Under the pieces are notes generated by a model. That model was not told the origin of the DNA and ran no database searches. It worked only from the letters and a program-made list of their open reading frames with translations. A program made the translations under genes and the position numbers. 55,026 nt of DNA. Origin: an uncultured Chitinophagaceae bacterium (GTDB taxonomy: Bacteria; Bacteroidota; Bacteroidia; Chitinophagales; Chitinophagaceae). Location of the stretch: NCBI GenBank assembly GCA_937858715.1, contig CALLZY010000238.1, positions 1-55,026 of the forward strand. The letters run 5' to 3'. Below are positions 29,127 to 38,258 of this stretch, piece after piece (positions within the stretch are counted from its first letter, which is position 1; each line of letters opens with the position of its first letter).

Positions 29127-31370
29127 CTAGTTGGCCTCTTCGCCCATTGCCAGTTTATAAGCTTTAATGTACAGAGCCCCAAGATTCTTATAGGGAGGAA
29201 TATAGTCCGCAAACTCCGGAACATTTACAATCTTATCCAGTGTTTCCCAAAACTCCATCCAGTAGATATCTTTTCCGTTTCTTAACCTGTCGGCAAGCAC
29301 ATCAATAAACGGGCGGTTAACCGCCGTGGCACCGATTTGCTTAGAAGCAATAATATGAGCTTCGGGTGCTGTCTCCAGCACTCTGTGTATAAGATGATAA
29401 CCTCCACAAGAACCTAAGAACACAATTTTAGAAGATGGAAACATCTGGTTAATCGTGGCATCGGCATAATAACTATGCCCCCTGTGTATTGTAACAGCCG
29501 GATAGAACTTGTTCTTTTCGATATACTCACACAAAGCCTCCTGTGCCTTTTCATCTTCTCCAGTTTCCTCCGGTAATGCCCTGTTGGCAAAGATGGTAAC
29601 AGGTTTCCCTTTAACCGAATTCACTGTAATCCATTGCGGATTAGCCGCATCTACCTTCCAGTTGGCATTGCTGAACTGTTTTACAAAACCATTGAACACT
29701 CCTTGTCCGTCTTTATCACCATAAAAGAACACCTGCACATATACACGGCCACTGTCATCCTGCATTGATTTATAAGGAACTTCATACACCGGCGGGATGC
29801 CCAGTTCTTTGGTAAGGTCAACCTTTTTTGTACTGTCAGCAGAAAGAAACAAATATTTAAGAATGCGGTACACAGCCATTCCCTTCTTATTATTCTGTTT
29901 CTCGTTTCTTATGTAATTCTCATCCACATTCATCAGCATTTCATCAGCCAGGGGCTTTAGTGTTTCGGCTATGCTGGCATAAGAATCGGCCACATCCACT
30001 GCATCTTCAGGCCCGTTTGATTTTTCAAGGTTTTTGACAAATGCCCGCATCAGTGTTTCGGCCCTGTTTTCATCACCGGGCTGTTCTGCTTTTGGAAATG
30101 AAGAAAGAAAATTGTCCAGCGTATTATACCCGGCGCACATCTTGATAAACTTGCGATACTTATCGAAATGCACAGTCATCAGCAGGGAATCTCCTTTATT
30201 ATTAACCTTCTTCATAATAAGCGGATAGACCCCTCTGACAAAACTGGACGTATAAATGGACCCGTCTGAAGAAACAGCTAAATAATATAACTCTTCAGGA
30301 GTAAGAGGCTGTATGGATGCGAACCGGACAGGAGCTTCTTCATTATGCAAACCATTAATTACGTTCACAAAACTCTCCTTGGCTTTCTGGATTAAGCGTT
30401 GTGTCAGCGATTCAAACTCAAAAGCAGTATCCTTATCCTGTGCCCTTTTTACGTATTCAATCTGCGTCTTCACCAATAAACGGTAATACTGTAATGAATC
30501 GTCTTTGGCCGCATCAATTTCTTCCAGGCTCATCTTACCATTAACGATGTTATCCAGAAATGGAAAATACTGCATGCCGCTTTTACTGCGGGCCATCTTC
30601 ACCACCGTTCTGATAAAATCATCATCATTAATATTTCGTATCACAAAACCCAACTGGTTATTATTCGACTGGGCATAGTTATATAACTGTTTAGGATAGC
30701 TTTTTGCCACCAGCCTTACCATACTGTCGGCAAACGGCATCCCGGGATTTTGAAAAAGTGTGGGAAGGGTCTTTGATGGATGCAGTACACAATATTTTAA
30801 TACTACGGCCTGTTTAGCTGCTTTTAAACCAATATTCTTTTCAAAGGTTGTATTATCAGCGTTTACAATTGAGTAGGCGGTTTCATAAGGATAAGCATCC
30901 GCAACCTGACTGATTGATTTCCCTTCCCTGTCAAGCAAATAACACTTCTCAAAACCATTTATAATATCGGGAAGGTGCAACGGGCTAACCTTTCTTGTTG
31001 CAACATTGGAAATAAAAAACTCAAGCAGATTTTTTAAACCCCGCAGGTACTTCTTCTTTCCCTGATCATTTAACAGTGTATCATTCTCTATCCTGCATTG
31101 TAGAATATCAATTTTCAGCGTTGCAGACTGCTGAAGCAGATAGTTTATTTCTTTATCTGCTGATGGTGCAAAAACAGAATCCGCCTTACCATCCAGGCCG
31201 AAAAGGTTCGCTTGCTGCTGATTGACCCAATCATGAAACAGCTCACGGTTTTTGGGTGGCTTGCATACATTATCAGCAGGCAATTGGTTAAAAACTGTTT
31301 GCCCCGATACACTCAGTGCCAGTAGTCCATATAAAACCGTCAATATCAGTTGTCTTATCATCATTTTCAT
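29127..31370 (-). CDS. Secreted protein with clan-CD-like His/Cys motif
   Basis: This 747-aa protein is read from the ATG at 31370, with signal peptide MKMMIRQLILTVLYGLLALSVSGQ. Most of the chain is helical with no recognised domain. Near the C-terminus, YPAVTIHRGHSYYADATI (His about 627) and SKIVFLGSCGGYH (Cys about 655) are each preceded by a hydrophobic strand. This is the arrangement of caspase/gingipain-like (clan CD) or CHAT-type peptidases. I infer a periplasmic or secreted cysteine peptidase, or an inactive relative. It is monocistronic, convergent with umuC and divergent from the phoB-like gene. Confidence 0.65.
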   Translation of the reverse strand: MKMMIRQLILTVLYGLLALSVSGQTVFNQLPADNVCKPPKNRELFHDWVNQQQANLFGLDGKADSVFAPSADKEINYLLQQSATLKIDILQCRIENDTLLNDQGKKKYLRGLKNLLEFFISNVATRKVSPLHLPDIINGFEKCYLLDREGKSISQVADAYPYETAYSIVNADNTTFEKNIGLKAAKQAVVLKYCVLHPSKTLPTLFQNPGMPFADSMVRLVAKSYPKQLYNYAQSNNNQLGFVIRNINDDDFIRTVVKMARSKSGMQYFPFLDNIVNGKMSLEEIDAAKDDSLQYYRLLVKTQIEYVKRAQDKDTAFEFESLTQRLIQKAKESFVNVINGLHNEEAPVRFASIQPLTPEELYYLAVSSDGSIYTSSFVRGVYPLIMKKVNNKGDSLLMTVHFDKYRKFIKMCAGYNTLDNFLSSFPKAEQPGDENRAETLMRAFVKNLEKSNGPEDAVDVADSYASIAETLKPLADEMLMNVDENYIRNEKQNNKKGMAVYRILKYLFLSADSTKKVDLTKELGIPPVYEVPYKSMQDDSGRVYVQVFFYGDKDGQGVFNGFVKQFSNANWKVDAANPQWITVNSVKGKPVTIFANRALPEETGEDEKAQEALCEYIEKNKFYPAVTIHRGHSYYADATINQMFPSSKIVFLGSCGGYHLIHRVLETAPEAHIIASKQIGATAVNRPFIDVLADRLRNGKDIYWMEFWETLDKIVNVPEFADYIPPYKNLGALYIKAYKLAMGEEAN

Positions 31371-31502
31371 ATAAACAGGTATTGCAAATGTAACAAGCCT
31401 CTGCGACATGTCATTTTACTTACTATTGATACAGACGGTTTTATGTATTAATTAGCTGTTTCAAAAGCAGATTTTTTATTCCGCATAAAAATCGCAGTGA
31501 AT

Positions 31503-31575
31503 ATTAAGTTATCATTAAGTCTCTATAAACAACAGCCTATATATTTCATTTACATTCATTTAACATTTAGGTTTG
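31503..31575 (+). promoter_or_regulatory. Candidate PHO boxes and promoter of the phoB-like gene
   Basis: ATTAAGT-TATC-ATTAAGT (31503-31520) and TTTACAT-TCAT-TTAACAT (31549-31566) are 7-bp direct repeats with 4-bp spacers, the geometry of PHO boxes. TAGGTTTG (31568-31575) is an exact -7 element. Together they suggest autoregulation of the two-component system. Confidence 0.55.
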
Positions 31576-31592
31576 CGAAAATTTTTTCCTGC

Positions 31593-32270
31593 ATGGAAAC
31601 AGTTCCCCGAAAAGTGCTGATTGCTGACGATGAGCCGGATATTCTGGAGATTCTCAAATACAACCTCATAAATGAAGGTTACGAAGTTATTACTGCCAAA
31701 GACGGCGACGAAGCCCTTGATAAAGCCCGCCGCACCCAACCCGACCTGGTGGTACTTGATGTAATGATGCCCAAAAAGACAGGTGTGGAAGTTTGCCAGC
31801 TGCTGAGGGCTCAATCGGCTTTTAAGGATACGCTGATTATTTTTCTTACAGCTCTCAATGATGAGGGGACGCATATCAAGGGTCTCGAAACAGGAGCAGA
31901 TGATTATGTAAGCAAGCCTATCAGTCCGAAACTTTTCCTGAGCCGGGTAAATGCCCTGTTCCGCAGGCTGAACAAGAAAGAAACCCAGCCGCTAACCATC
32001 GGTAACCTTACCATCGATCCCGAAAGGTTTATTATTGTGGTTGATGAAAATGAAATCTCTCTTGCCAAAAAAGAATTTGAATTGCTTTACCTGCTGGCGC
32101 AAAAGCCCGGCCGGGTATTTCTGCGCAATGAAATACTGAACCAGGTTTGGGGCAATGAAGTAATTGTAGGCGACCGCACCATTGATGTGCACATCCGGAA
32201 AATAAGGCAAAAACTGGGGGTTGATTGTATAACCACAGTTAAAGGCGTTGGTTACAAATTTGAGCTTTAA
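31593..32270 (+). CDS. PhoB-like response regulator
   Basis: The 225-aa protein starts at the ATG at 31593 (METVPRKVLIADDEPDIL). The receiver domain has DD at 12-13, the phosphoacceptor Asp56 (LVVLDVMMP), a Thr in IFLTAL and Lys in DYVSKPIS. The C-terminal winged-helix OmpR/PhoB domain ends RTIDVHIRKIRQKLGVDCITTVKGVGYKFE. Its kinase gene follows after 71 nt. The neighbouring phosphate uptake genes and PHO-box-like repeats support a phosphate-starvation role. Confidence 0.9.
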   Translation: METVPRKVLIADDEPDILEILKYNLINEGYEVITAKDGDEALDKARRTQPDLVVLDVMMPKKTGVEVCQLLRAQSAFKDTLIIFLTALNDEGTHIKGLETGADDYVSKPISPKLFLSRVNALFRRLNKKETQPLTIGNLTIDPERFIIVVDENEISLAKKEFELLYLLAQKPGRVFLRNEILNQVWGNEVIVGDRTIDVHIRKIRQKLGVDCITTVKGVGYKFEL

Positions 32271-32341
32271 TCATTCAACATTTTTCCCGTTTTAATTTGA
32301 AGCGGTAATACAGCAACAACCAGTTACCTGTATCTTGCACT

Positions 32342-33391
32342 ATGTTTTCCACAAAGAACACATCACCCAAACAGTTATCAGCCTTCATTGCGCTGGTACT
32401 GGCTATCCCGGAAAGCATTCTCGTATTAATTGTAGAAAAAACATGGTGGTGGGCTGCGGGCTCATTTGTGGTCATTTTTGTGGGCAGCTATTTCCTGATC
32501 TCTTTTATGCTGGAGCGGTTCATCTACCGTAAGATTAAACTCATTTATAAGTTTATCAACAAAACAAAGGCCACCAGGCGGGAAGAAACCTATTATAAGT
32601 ACATCCTTCCGCAAAAGGGCATTGACGAAGTGCGGGAAGATGTGGAGGCATGGGCTGCTAAAACTGAAGAAGAAATTGAATCTCTTAAAAAAAATGAACA
32701 GTTCCGGAGAGAGTTTCTGCAAAACCTGTCGCATGAATTTAAAACCCCCGTATTTGCCATACAGGGGTATGTGGACACCTTGCTTGGCGGTGCCCTGGAG
32801 AACCCGGATGTAAATAAAAAATTCCTTGAGAAGAGTTCGAAAAACATCGAACGGCTCACTAACCTGCTCAACGACCTGGATGAAATATCCAAATTAGAAA
32901 GAGGTGAACTGGTGCTTACCAAACAGTCTTTTGTAATACAGGATGTTGTAAAAGAAGTTTTTGAAAGCCTGTCGGGGATTGCAGAAGCAAAAAACATTCA
33001 TTGCTCTGTAAAAAAGGGTTGTGAATCGCCATTAACTGTATTTGCTGATAAAGAGAAGATAAGACAGGTACTTATCAACCTGGTTGAAAACTCCATCAAA
33101 TACGGAAAACAAAACGGAAGCATCACCGCCAGTATGTATAATACTTACGACAGGCAAATTCTTATAGAAATAAGCGATGACGGCATCGGCATTGATGAAA
33201 AGAACCTCTCCCGCATATTTGAACGGTTTTACCGTACAGCCGAAGGCCGCAGCATTGATGTAACCGGAAGCGGTCTTGGCCTTGCCATTTGCAAACATAT
33301 TGTTGAAGCTCACGGGCAGGCCATCCATGTAAGAAGCACTGAAGATGTGGGCACCACTATCGGATTTACACTGGAAGCCAAAAAAGATTAA
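32342..33391 (+). CDS. PhoR-like sensor histidine kinase
   Basis: This 349-aa protein has two N-terminal membrane helices (about 13-30 and 37-56) with almost no loop between them. A linker helix follows, then the H-box FLQNLSHEFKTPVFAI (His131). The HATPase domain has N-box NLVENSIKYG, G1 DDGIGIDEKN and G2 GSGLGLAICKHIVEAHG. It lacks a PAS domain, as many Bacteroidota PhoR proteins do. It is paired with the PhoB-like regulator. Its stop codon overlaps that of the convergent lipoprotein gene. Confidence 0.88.
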   Translation: MFSTKNTSPKQLSAFIALVLAIPESILVLIVEKTWWWAAGSFVVIFVGSYFLISFMLERFIYRKIKLIYKFINKTKATRREETYYKYILPQKGIDEVREDVEAWAAKTEEEIESLKKNEQFRREFLQNLSHEFKTPVFAIQGYVDTLLGGALENPDVNKKFLEKSSKNIERLTNLLNDLDEISKLERGELVLTKQSFVIQDVVKEVFESLSGIAEAKNIHCSVKKGCESPLTVFADKEKIRQVLINLVENSIKYGKQNGSITASMYNTYDRQILIEISDDGIGIDEKNLSRIFERFYRTAEGRSIDVTGSGLGLAICKHIVEAHGQAIHVRSTEDVGTTIGFTLEAKKD

Positions 33392-33789
33392 TACCAGTTC
33401 TTCCCTTCTGCAAGGCTTTTCAGAAAATCAACTGCCTCGTTGTTCATCTTTACGGCCCTTACTTTATTCTCCCAATCGTATAGAAAATAACGGCAGTCTT
33501 CACTGTAGCTGAATACTACAGGCAACAACTGTTTTCCTTTGCTGAAGAAAATCATATTACCATCAAATCCGCACTTGTACTGGGGGCTCTCACCTTTATC
33601 CAGAAACCCGGCTATTTTTCTGATAGCATTTTTATCTCCTGTGTGCACTGTGTTGCTTACCGAGTCAGTTCTGTTATGATTAAATGTAATTGTAAGACTG
33701 TCTGCTATTGCTAATTGTTTGGTTATGCCTGAGCCCCCACATGCGGCCATGAATACACACAAAGAAAGAAACGCAGCCCCTTTTCTCAT
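33388..33789 (-). CDS. Small lipoprotein of unknown function
   Basis: This 133-aa protein has a signal peptide with lipobox FMAAC (Cys17). SLTITFNHNRTDSVSNTVHTGDKNAIRKIAGFLDKGESPQYKCGFDGNMIFFSKG then leads to FSYSEDCRYFLYDWENKVRAVKM. Two internal cysteines may pair. No family is recognised. It lies downstream of the terminator of the TonB operon and ends inside the phoR-like stop codon. Confidence 0.6.
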   Translation of the reverse strand: MRKGAAFLSLCVFMAACGGSGITKQLAIADSLTITFNHNRTDSVSNTVHTGDKNAIRKIAGFLDKGESPQYKCGFDGNMIFFSKGKQLLPVVFSYSEDCRYFLYDWENKVRAVKMNNEAVDFLKSLAEGKNWY

Positions 33790-33814
33790 AAAAAAATTTT
33801 ATTGAAAGGTAGTA

Positions 33815-33843
33815 TAAAAAAATCCCGCCAAAGCAGGCGGGAT
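33815..33843 (-). terminator. Terminator of the TonB receptor/lipoprotein operon
   Basis: On the minus strand TCCCGCC-TGCTTT-GGCGGGA is followed by seven T's, 26 nt after the stop of the beta-helix-like lipoprotein gene. Confidence 0.8.
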
Positions 33844-33868
33844 TACAAAAATATCCTCCGAATGCTCC

Positions 33869-35332
33869 TTAATTGTAGTTAAACTTTGTCCATCCTTTCC
33901 ACCAGGTAGCCAGCTCACCAGCAGGTGCCACACCACCACGGAACGTAACTGTTTTATCAAAGAACGTATCGCCTGTGAATTTTGCATCTGTAAAGCCACC
34001 TCCGGTTAATATTTTCTGGTTTCCGTTTGAACCGGCAAATGGTGTTGGATCCGGGGCAGAATAATTGAATGGCTGAATCAGTTTTGCATCAGATGTATTT
34101 GTCAAAATATCATTGTTATAGAATGCAGTTCCAAACCATGTGGTAAAAGCTGCATCATTGGTTATTGTTGCACCTGCTGTGCCGCTAAACCTTGTATTGG
34201 TTGCACAACCTGCAAGGGTGATATTGCGCAGCCTGATAGTGCTGTCTTCAATATTCAATGCAGTAGAAGTTCCTGTTGTAGCATCGATTTCAATACCCCT
34301 GGGCCAGCCCATGAAGATTGAGTTGAATATTGAGATACCTGTATTTCTCCTGATATGTGCACCACCACGGAATAATGAACTGCCTACATTGCTTAATGTT
34401 GCCCTCGGGCCAATGGCAGTAATGTTGCTGAAAACCGCTGTTGTTTTTGGAGTCGCCGTTGTTCCGGTTGCATTATTATCGCTTTCAAAAGCTTCAGAGT
34501 TTGAGATGTCGGCAATGAGTGAATCCCTGATTACCAAACCAAACTGCACCTTGCCACTATACCCATTATCGGTATCAAAATCGTCATCTTGCGTTTTGTA
34601 TGCAATCAGGTATTTGCAGTTAACCGTACCTCCAAACCACTCAAACGCATCGTCTTTCGCATAAACCACCTGCACATGGTCAATTACTGTTTTGCTTCCT
34701 ACGCCGGCCATTGTCAAACTGTTAATTTCTTTGTCGGGCTGAAAAGCATATCCGGCGTATTCAATGCGTACATATTTCAAAGTACCAGAACTATCCGCCG
34801 CATCAGCAGTTGGCACTAAAGCATCGCCTGAACCAGCGAGGCCATCACCATTTGCGTTATCAATACCACCTTCAATTTGCAGCAAGCCAGCAGTTCCGTT
34901 AAAGCTGGTATTGATTGGCGCTTTACCGCAAATCACTATACCACCCCAGTCGCCCGACTGCGGATTGGGAGATGCTGAAGTGAATACGATTGGTTCACTT
35001 GCATTTCCTTCTGCCACAATTTTTGAACCTCTCGTAATAATCAGTGCGGCTACATCTGAACCGCTGAACGAGCCTTTAATCGTTGTTCCTGCTTCAACCC
35101 TCATCGTATGATTGCCCACCATGTACACTAACCCTTTCAGGATATAAGTGTTCTGCTTGCGCAACACAGTGTCTGCATTAATTCTTCCCGACAAGGTAAT
35201 TGTCGTTCCGGTAGTTGTGCCGCCACCCTGGTTTACATATACAATTTGAACTTCACCATCTGTTTCAATTTTACGGCAACCAGTAACAGCCAGTGCAGCA
35301 ACAGCGGTTAAAAAGAAGATGTACTTTTTCAT
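33869..35332 (-). CDS. Surface lipoprotein, probable beta-helix, partner of the TonB receptor
   Basis: This 487-aa protein has a lipobox (LAVTGC, Cys19). Short strand-turn repeats follow: VEAGTTIKG, ADTVLRKQNTYILKGLVYM, PIVFTSASPNPQSGDWGGIVICG, TMAGVGSKTVIDHVQVVYA and ILFNSIFMGWPRGIEI. That pattern suggests a right-handed beta-helix. Its ATG is 19 nt from the TonB receptor stop, so they are co-transcribed. In the phosphate-regulon context the pair may capture and import a phosphorus compound. The family name is not known to me. Confidence 0.65.
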   Translation of the reverse strand: MKKYIFFLTAVAALAVTGCRKIETDGEVQIVYVNQGGGTTTGTTITLSGRINADTVLRKQNTYILKGLVYMVGNHTMRVEAGTTIKGSFSGSDVAALIITRGSKIVAEGNASEPIVFTSASPNPQSGDWGGIVICGKAPINTSFNGTAGLLQIEGGIDNANGDGLAGSGDALVPTADAADSSGTLKYVRIEYAGYAFQPDKEINSLTMAGVGSKTVIDHVQVVYAKDDAFEWFGGTVNCKYLIAYKTQDDDFDTDNGYSGKVQFGLVIRDSLIADISNSEAFESDNNATGTTATPKTTAVFSNITAIGPRATLSNVGSSLFRGGAHIRRNTGISIFNSIFMGWPRGIEIDATTGTSTALNIEDSTIRLRNITLAGCATNTRFSGTAGATITNDAAFTTWFGTAFYNNDILTNTSDAKLIQPFNYSAPDPTPFAGSNGNQKILTGGGFTDAKFTGDTFFDKTVTFRGGVAPAGELATWWKGWTKFNYN

Positions 35333-35351
35333 TTTATTTTGTTTGAAATAT

Positions 35352-38156
35352 TTACAATGAATAATTAAATGTGAGGCTGAAAGTTGTTCCGGGTTTCCGG
35401 GTAAAGCGGTACTTATCGGTGTCTTCCTGGAAAGTGGTTTTGTCGTTCCTGTTCTGGTAGAAATTCTGAAGCTGATTGAATATGTCAGATACAGTAAGCC
35501 TGATTTCCGCTTTGTTCTTCAGCATCTTTTTGGCCATCTGGAAATCGAGCAATGAACGTGGCGCTTCATAAGTATCCGGTGTGCTGGCAGATGCGGTTTT
35601 ATCGCCAACTAAGTAAATACGCTGACCAATACGGTTGAATAATATTGTTGAGCTGAATCCGGCTTTCTCCAGATCGTATTGCAAGCCCAGATTAAATACA
35701 TAAGGCGATTGCCCCTGCATGGTTCTGTCAAGGTCAAGTCCCTCATCCTTTACACGGCTGTGTATGTATGAAAAGTTTCCCTGCAGTGTAAAATTTTTCA
35801 GCAGGTCTGCAAATGTTAATTTCTTCCTGAACTCAAATTCGGCACCATAAGCAATTGCTCTTTCAGGATTTGCAAACAGGAACGTACTGGCACCGCCACT
35901 TCCTTCCTGCAGCATTTGTTCAATAGGCTTATCAAAATGCTTGAAGAATGCACCAACGGTAAAGAATTCTCCGGCTGCGGGATATAGTTCATACCTCACA
36001 TCAGTGTTCGTCACTTTTGTTCTTTCTAATGAAGGATTGCCCTGCACAGAAGCGTTCAGTTCAAAATCATAAAGGTTTAATGCCGCCAGTTCCCTCAATT
36101 CCGGCCGGATAACCGTCTGCGAGGCAGATATACGGAGATTGGTTTTTGTATTAACCTTATAAGTAGCATTTATCCCTAGCAGGATGTCGAATACTTTGGT
36201 ATGCGTATGACGGGGATCCCATGTCTTCACACTTCCCACTACCTGGTCGTAATGTTCGGCCCTGGCACCCCAAACAATCCTTAACTTTTTTGAAAAGCTG
36301 TTATCGAATTGTACAAAGCCTGCATTAAGAATAGTATTCGCCATATAACGGTATGTATTCCCAACAATAGCATCAAAGGCAAACAGTGTGCTGTTTGGGT
36401 TTCCGTCGCCAAAGTTTTCAGCAGCAAAAATTTTATCTGGTGTTAACAGGCGCAATGCCGGGTTGTCTTTTGGCAATTTATAAGCAAACAACAATGCATC
36501 ATACAGCCTGTCTTTTATTTGCAGCATATAGCCGCCTTTAACAGTCTGCTTTTGTCCCAGCCAGTCAAACTTATATGATAAATCTCCGCCGCCTGTATAA
36601 ACATAGTCACTCAGGCTTTGGAAAATGCGGCTGCCGCTTTGCTGCGCCAAAGAGTTTGCAATAACTGCGGTAAACGGATCAGACGGGCTTTTTCGGCTAT
36701 AGAGCAGCCTGCGCTGATCAGGCACATATCCATCGAGAATATTAAAGGCCCCGTACCATTTAAATGTTAATGGTGCAACGATTGTGTGCTCACCTACCAA
36801 CTGTGTGGTAAAGAAAATATTCTGACGGTAAACAAATTCATTACCTCTTAATAAAGAATCCTGCCGGGAAATATCGGTGCCGTTTCTGTTTGTTACTGCA
36901 TTAGTGGTGTTAACGTTAACGATTGCCTTGGCTGAAATCTTGTTATAAGGGTTAAGCTGTATGGATAACCCGCCAAAAGCGCCGGCTGTTGTTTCCTTAA
37001 TGTGTTTTGTGTCGTTATAATCGGCCTCCAGAGTAAAGTTGTTGTTAACGTCAATAATGTTTCTCCTGTTAACAATAAACTGCGTTTTATATGCCCTGTT
37101 GTAGAGTACTCCCAGTGTGCCCCCAATTTTTTTACCGAATACTTTCGAGTTAAACCCGCCGTTAATCTGTACTGAATTATTTAAAGGAGCATCGGACTCA
37201 TTAGCCACCCAATGGTTTCTCATATTTTTTCCTATTGCAGACTTTTCTGAAGCAGACAAAATTCCAAACTGGTATTTTGTAGTATATCCTTGCGGATAGC
37301 CTCTGGAGCCATCTTCAACGCCAAGCCAGTCTGTTTTGCCTTTCTGGTTGTCGTTCAAAAAAGCTTTTCCGGTTGTTTGTGTATTAAATCCTGCGCCAAC
37401 CTGAATGTTCAGAAAATTTTTTGCAGGAACATCTTTTGTGTTTACCTGTATTAAACCACCCGACCATTCACCCGGATACTCCGGAACAAATGCTTTGTTC
37501 ACTACTATATTATCAATCATAGAGGCCGGTATCAGGTCGAAGGAGAACGTTTTTCTATCCGGTTCAGTGCTTGTCAACAATACGCCATTTAACACTGCCT
37601 GGTTATAGCGGTCTGCCAGACCCCGTACTATAATGAATTTTCCATCCAGAAGACTTACGCCTGATAAACGCTTCAGCACTTCACCAGTATTTCTGTCCGG
37701 CGAACGGCGAATGCTTTCTGCAGAAATAACAGAAGCCACTGTATTTGTATTCTTCTGAAAAGTGATAACCGCATTTACGGTTTCTTTTCTTGCTGTGGAA
37801 GTTTTAGCTGAGACGATTACATTTTCTTCAGTCTTTGCTTTTATTTCCAGAACGATGTTCTGTTCATTTACCTGCCCGGCAATCACTTCCACTTCTGTCA
37901 GTGTTTTCGGTTCATATCCCGCAGATGAAATTTCGATGGCATATTTTTTCCCTGCAGAAAGAGAAAGAGTATAAAACCCATCTACATCTGTAGTAGCACC
38001 TGTTGTTGTCCCGGAAATGCGAACAGAAACGCCGGCAAGCGGCTCATTCTTGTTATTGCTGATCTTACCAGTCAGCTTTATAGTTTGCGCCTGAGAAACA
38101 GAAATAAAGATGAGGGAAAAGACCGTCAAGAACACCACCCGTAGCTTAGAAAACAT
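35352..38156 (-). CDS. TonB-dependent receptor with CarboxypepD_reg-like domain
   Basis: This 934-aa outer-membrane protein has a signal peptide ending SVSQAQ. An N-terminal Ig-like carboxypeptidase-regulatory domain (TIKLTGKISNNKNEPLAGVSVRI) precedes a plug domain with SLLDGKFIIVRGLADRYNQAVLNG and a beta-barrel ending GTTFSLTFNYSL. Unlike SusC proteins its partner is not a SusD but the beta-helix-like lipoprotein downstream. Six phased 7-mers and a CACCTTTG element lie upstream, so it is probably induced on phosphate limitation. Confidence 0.88.
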   Translation of the reverse strand: MFSKLRVVFLTVFSLIFISVSQAQTIKLTGKISNNKNEPLAGVSVRISGTTTGATTDVDGFYTLSLSAGKKYAIEISSAGYEPKTLTEVEVIAGQVNEQNIVLEIKAKTEENVIVSAKTSTARKETVNAVITFQKNTNTVASVISAESIRRSPDRNTGEVLKRLSGVSLLDGKFIIVRGLADRYNQAVLNGVLLTSTEPDRKTFSFDLIPASMIDNIVVNKAFVPEYPGEWSGGLIQVNTKDVPAKNFLNIQVGAGFNTQTTGKAFLNDNQKGKTDWLGVEDGSRGYPQGYTTKYQFGILSASEKSAIGKNMRNHWVANESDAPLNNSVQINGGFNSKVFGKKIGGTLGVLYNRAYKTQFIVNRRNIIDVNNNFTLEADYNDTKHIKETTAGAFGGLSIQLNPYNKISAKAIVNVNTTNAVTNRNGTDISRQDSLLRGNEFVYRQNIFFTTQLVGEHTIVAPLTFKWYGAFNILDGYVPDQRRLLYSRKSPSDPFTAVIANSLAQQSGSRIFQSLSDYVYTGGGDLSYKFDWLGQKQTVKGGYMLQIKDRLYDALLFAYKLPKDNPALRLLTPDKIFAAENFGDGNPNSTLFAFDAIVGNTYRYMANTILNAGFVQFDNSFSKKLRIVWGARAEHYDQVVGSVKTWDPRHTHTKVFDILLGINATYKVNTKTNLRISASQTVIRPELRELAALNLYDFELNASVQGNPSLERTKVTNTDVRYELYPAAGEFFTVGAFFKHFDKPIEQMLQEGSGGASTFLFANPERAIAYGAEFEFRKKLTFADLLKNFTLQGNFSYIHSRVKDEGLDLDRTMQGQSPYVFNLGLQYDLEKAGFSSTILFNRIGQRIYLVGDKTASASTPDTYEAPRSLLDFQMAKKMLKNKAEIRLTVSDIFNQLQNFYQNRNDKTTFQEDTDKYRFTRKPGTTFSLTFNYSL

Positions 38157-38172
38157 ACCTTAATATTTGCCG

Positions 38173-38250
38173 CAAAGGTGTTTTCATTGCATTAACCGTA
38201 TGTTACGCCAACGTTAAGCAATTATAATGTGAATATTACCGGAATGTTAC
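38173..38250 (-). promoter_or_regulatory. PHO-box-like array and promoter of the TonB receptor
   Basis: On the minus strand, 7-mers at exact 11-bp steps read GTAACAT, GTAATAT, ATTATAA (weak), TTAACGT, GTAACAT and TTAATGC (38250 down to 38189). Eight nt later comes the -7 element CACCTTTG (38173-38180). No -33 element is seen, as expected for an activator-dependent promoter. Confidence 0.65.
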
Positions 38251-38258
38251 GTAAGGGC

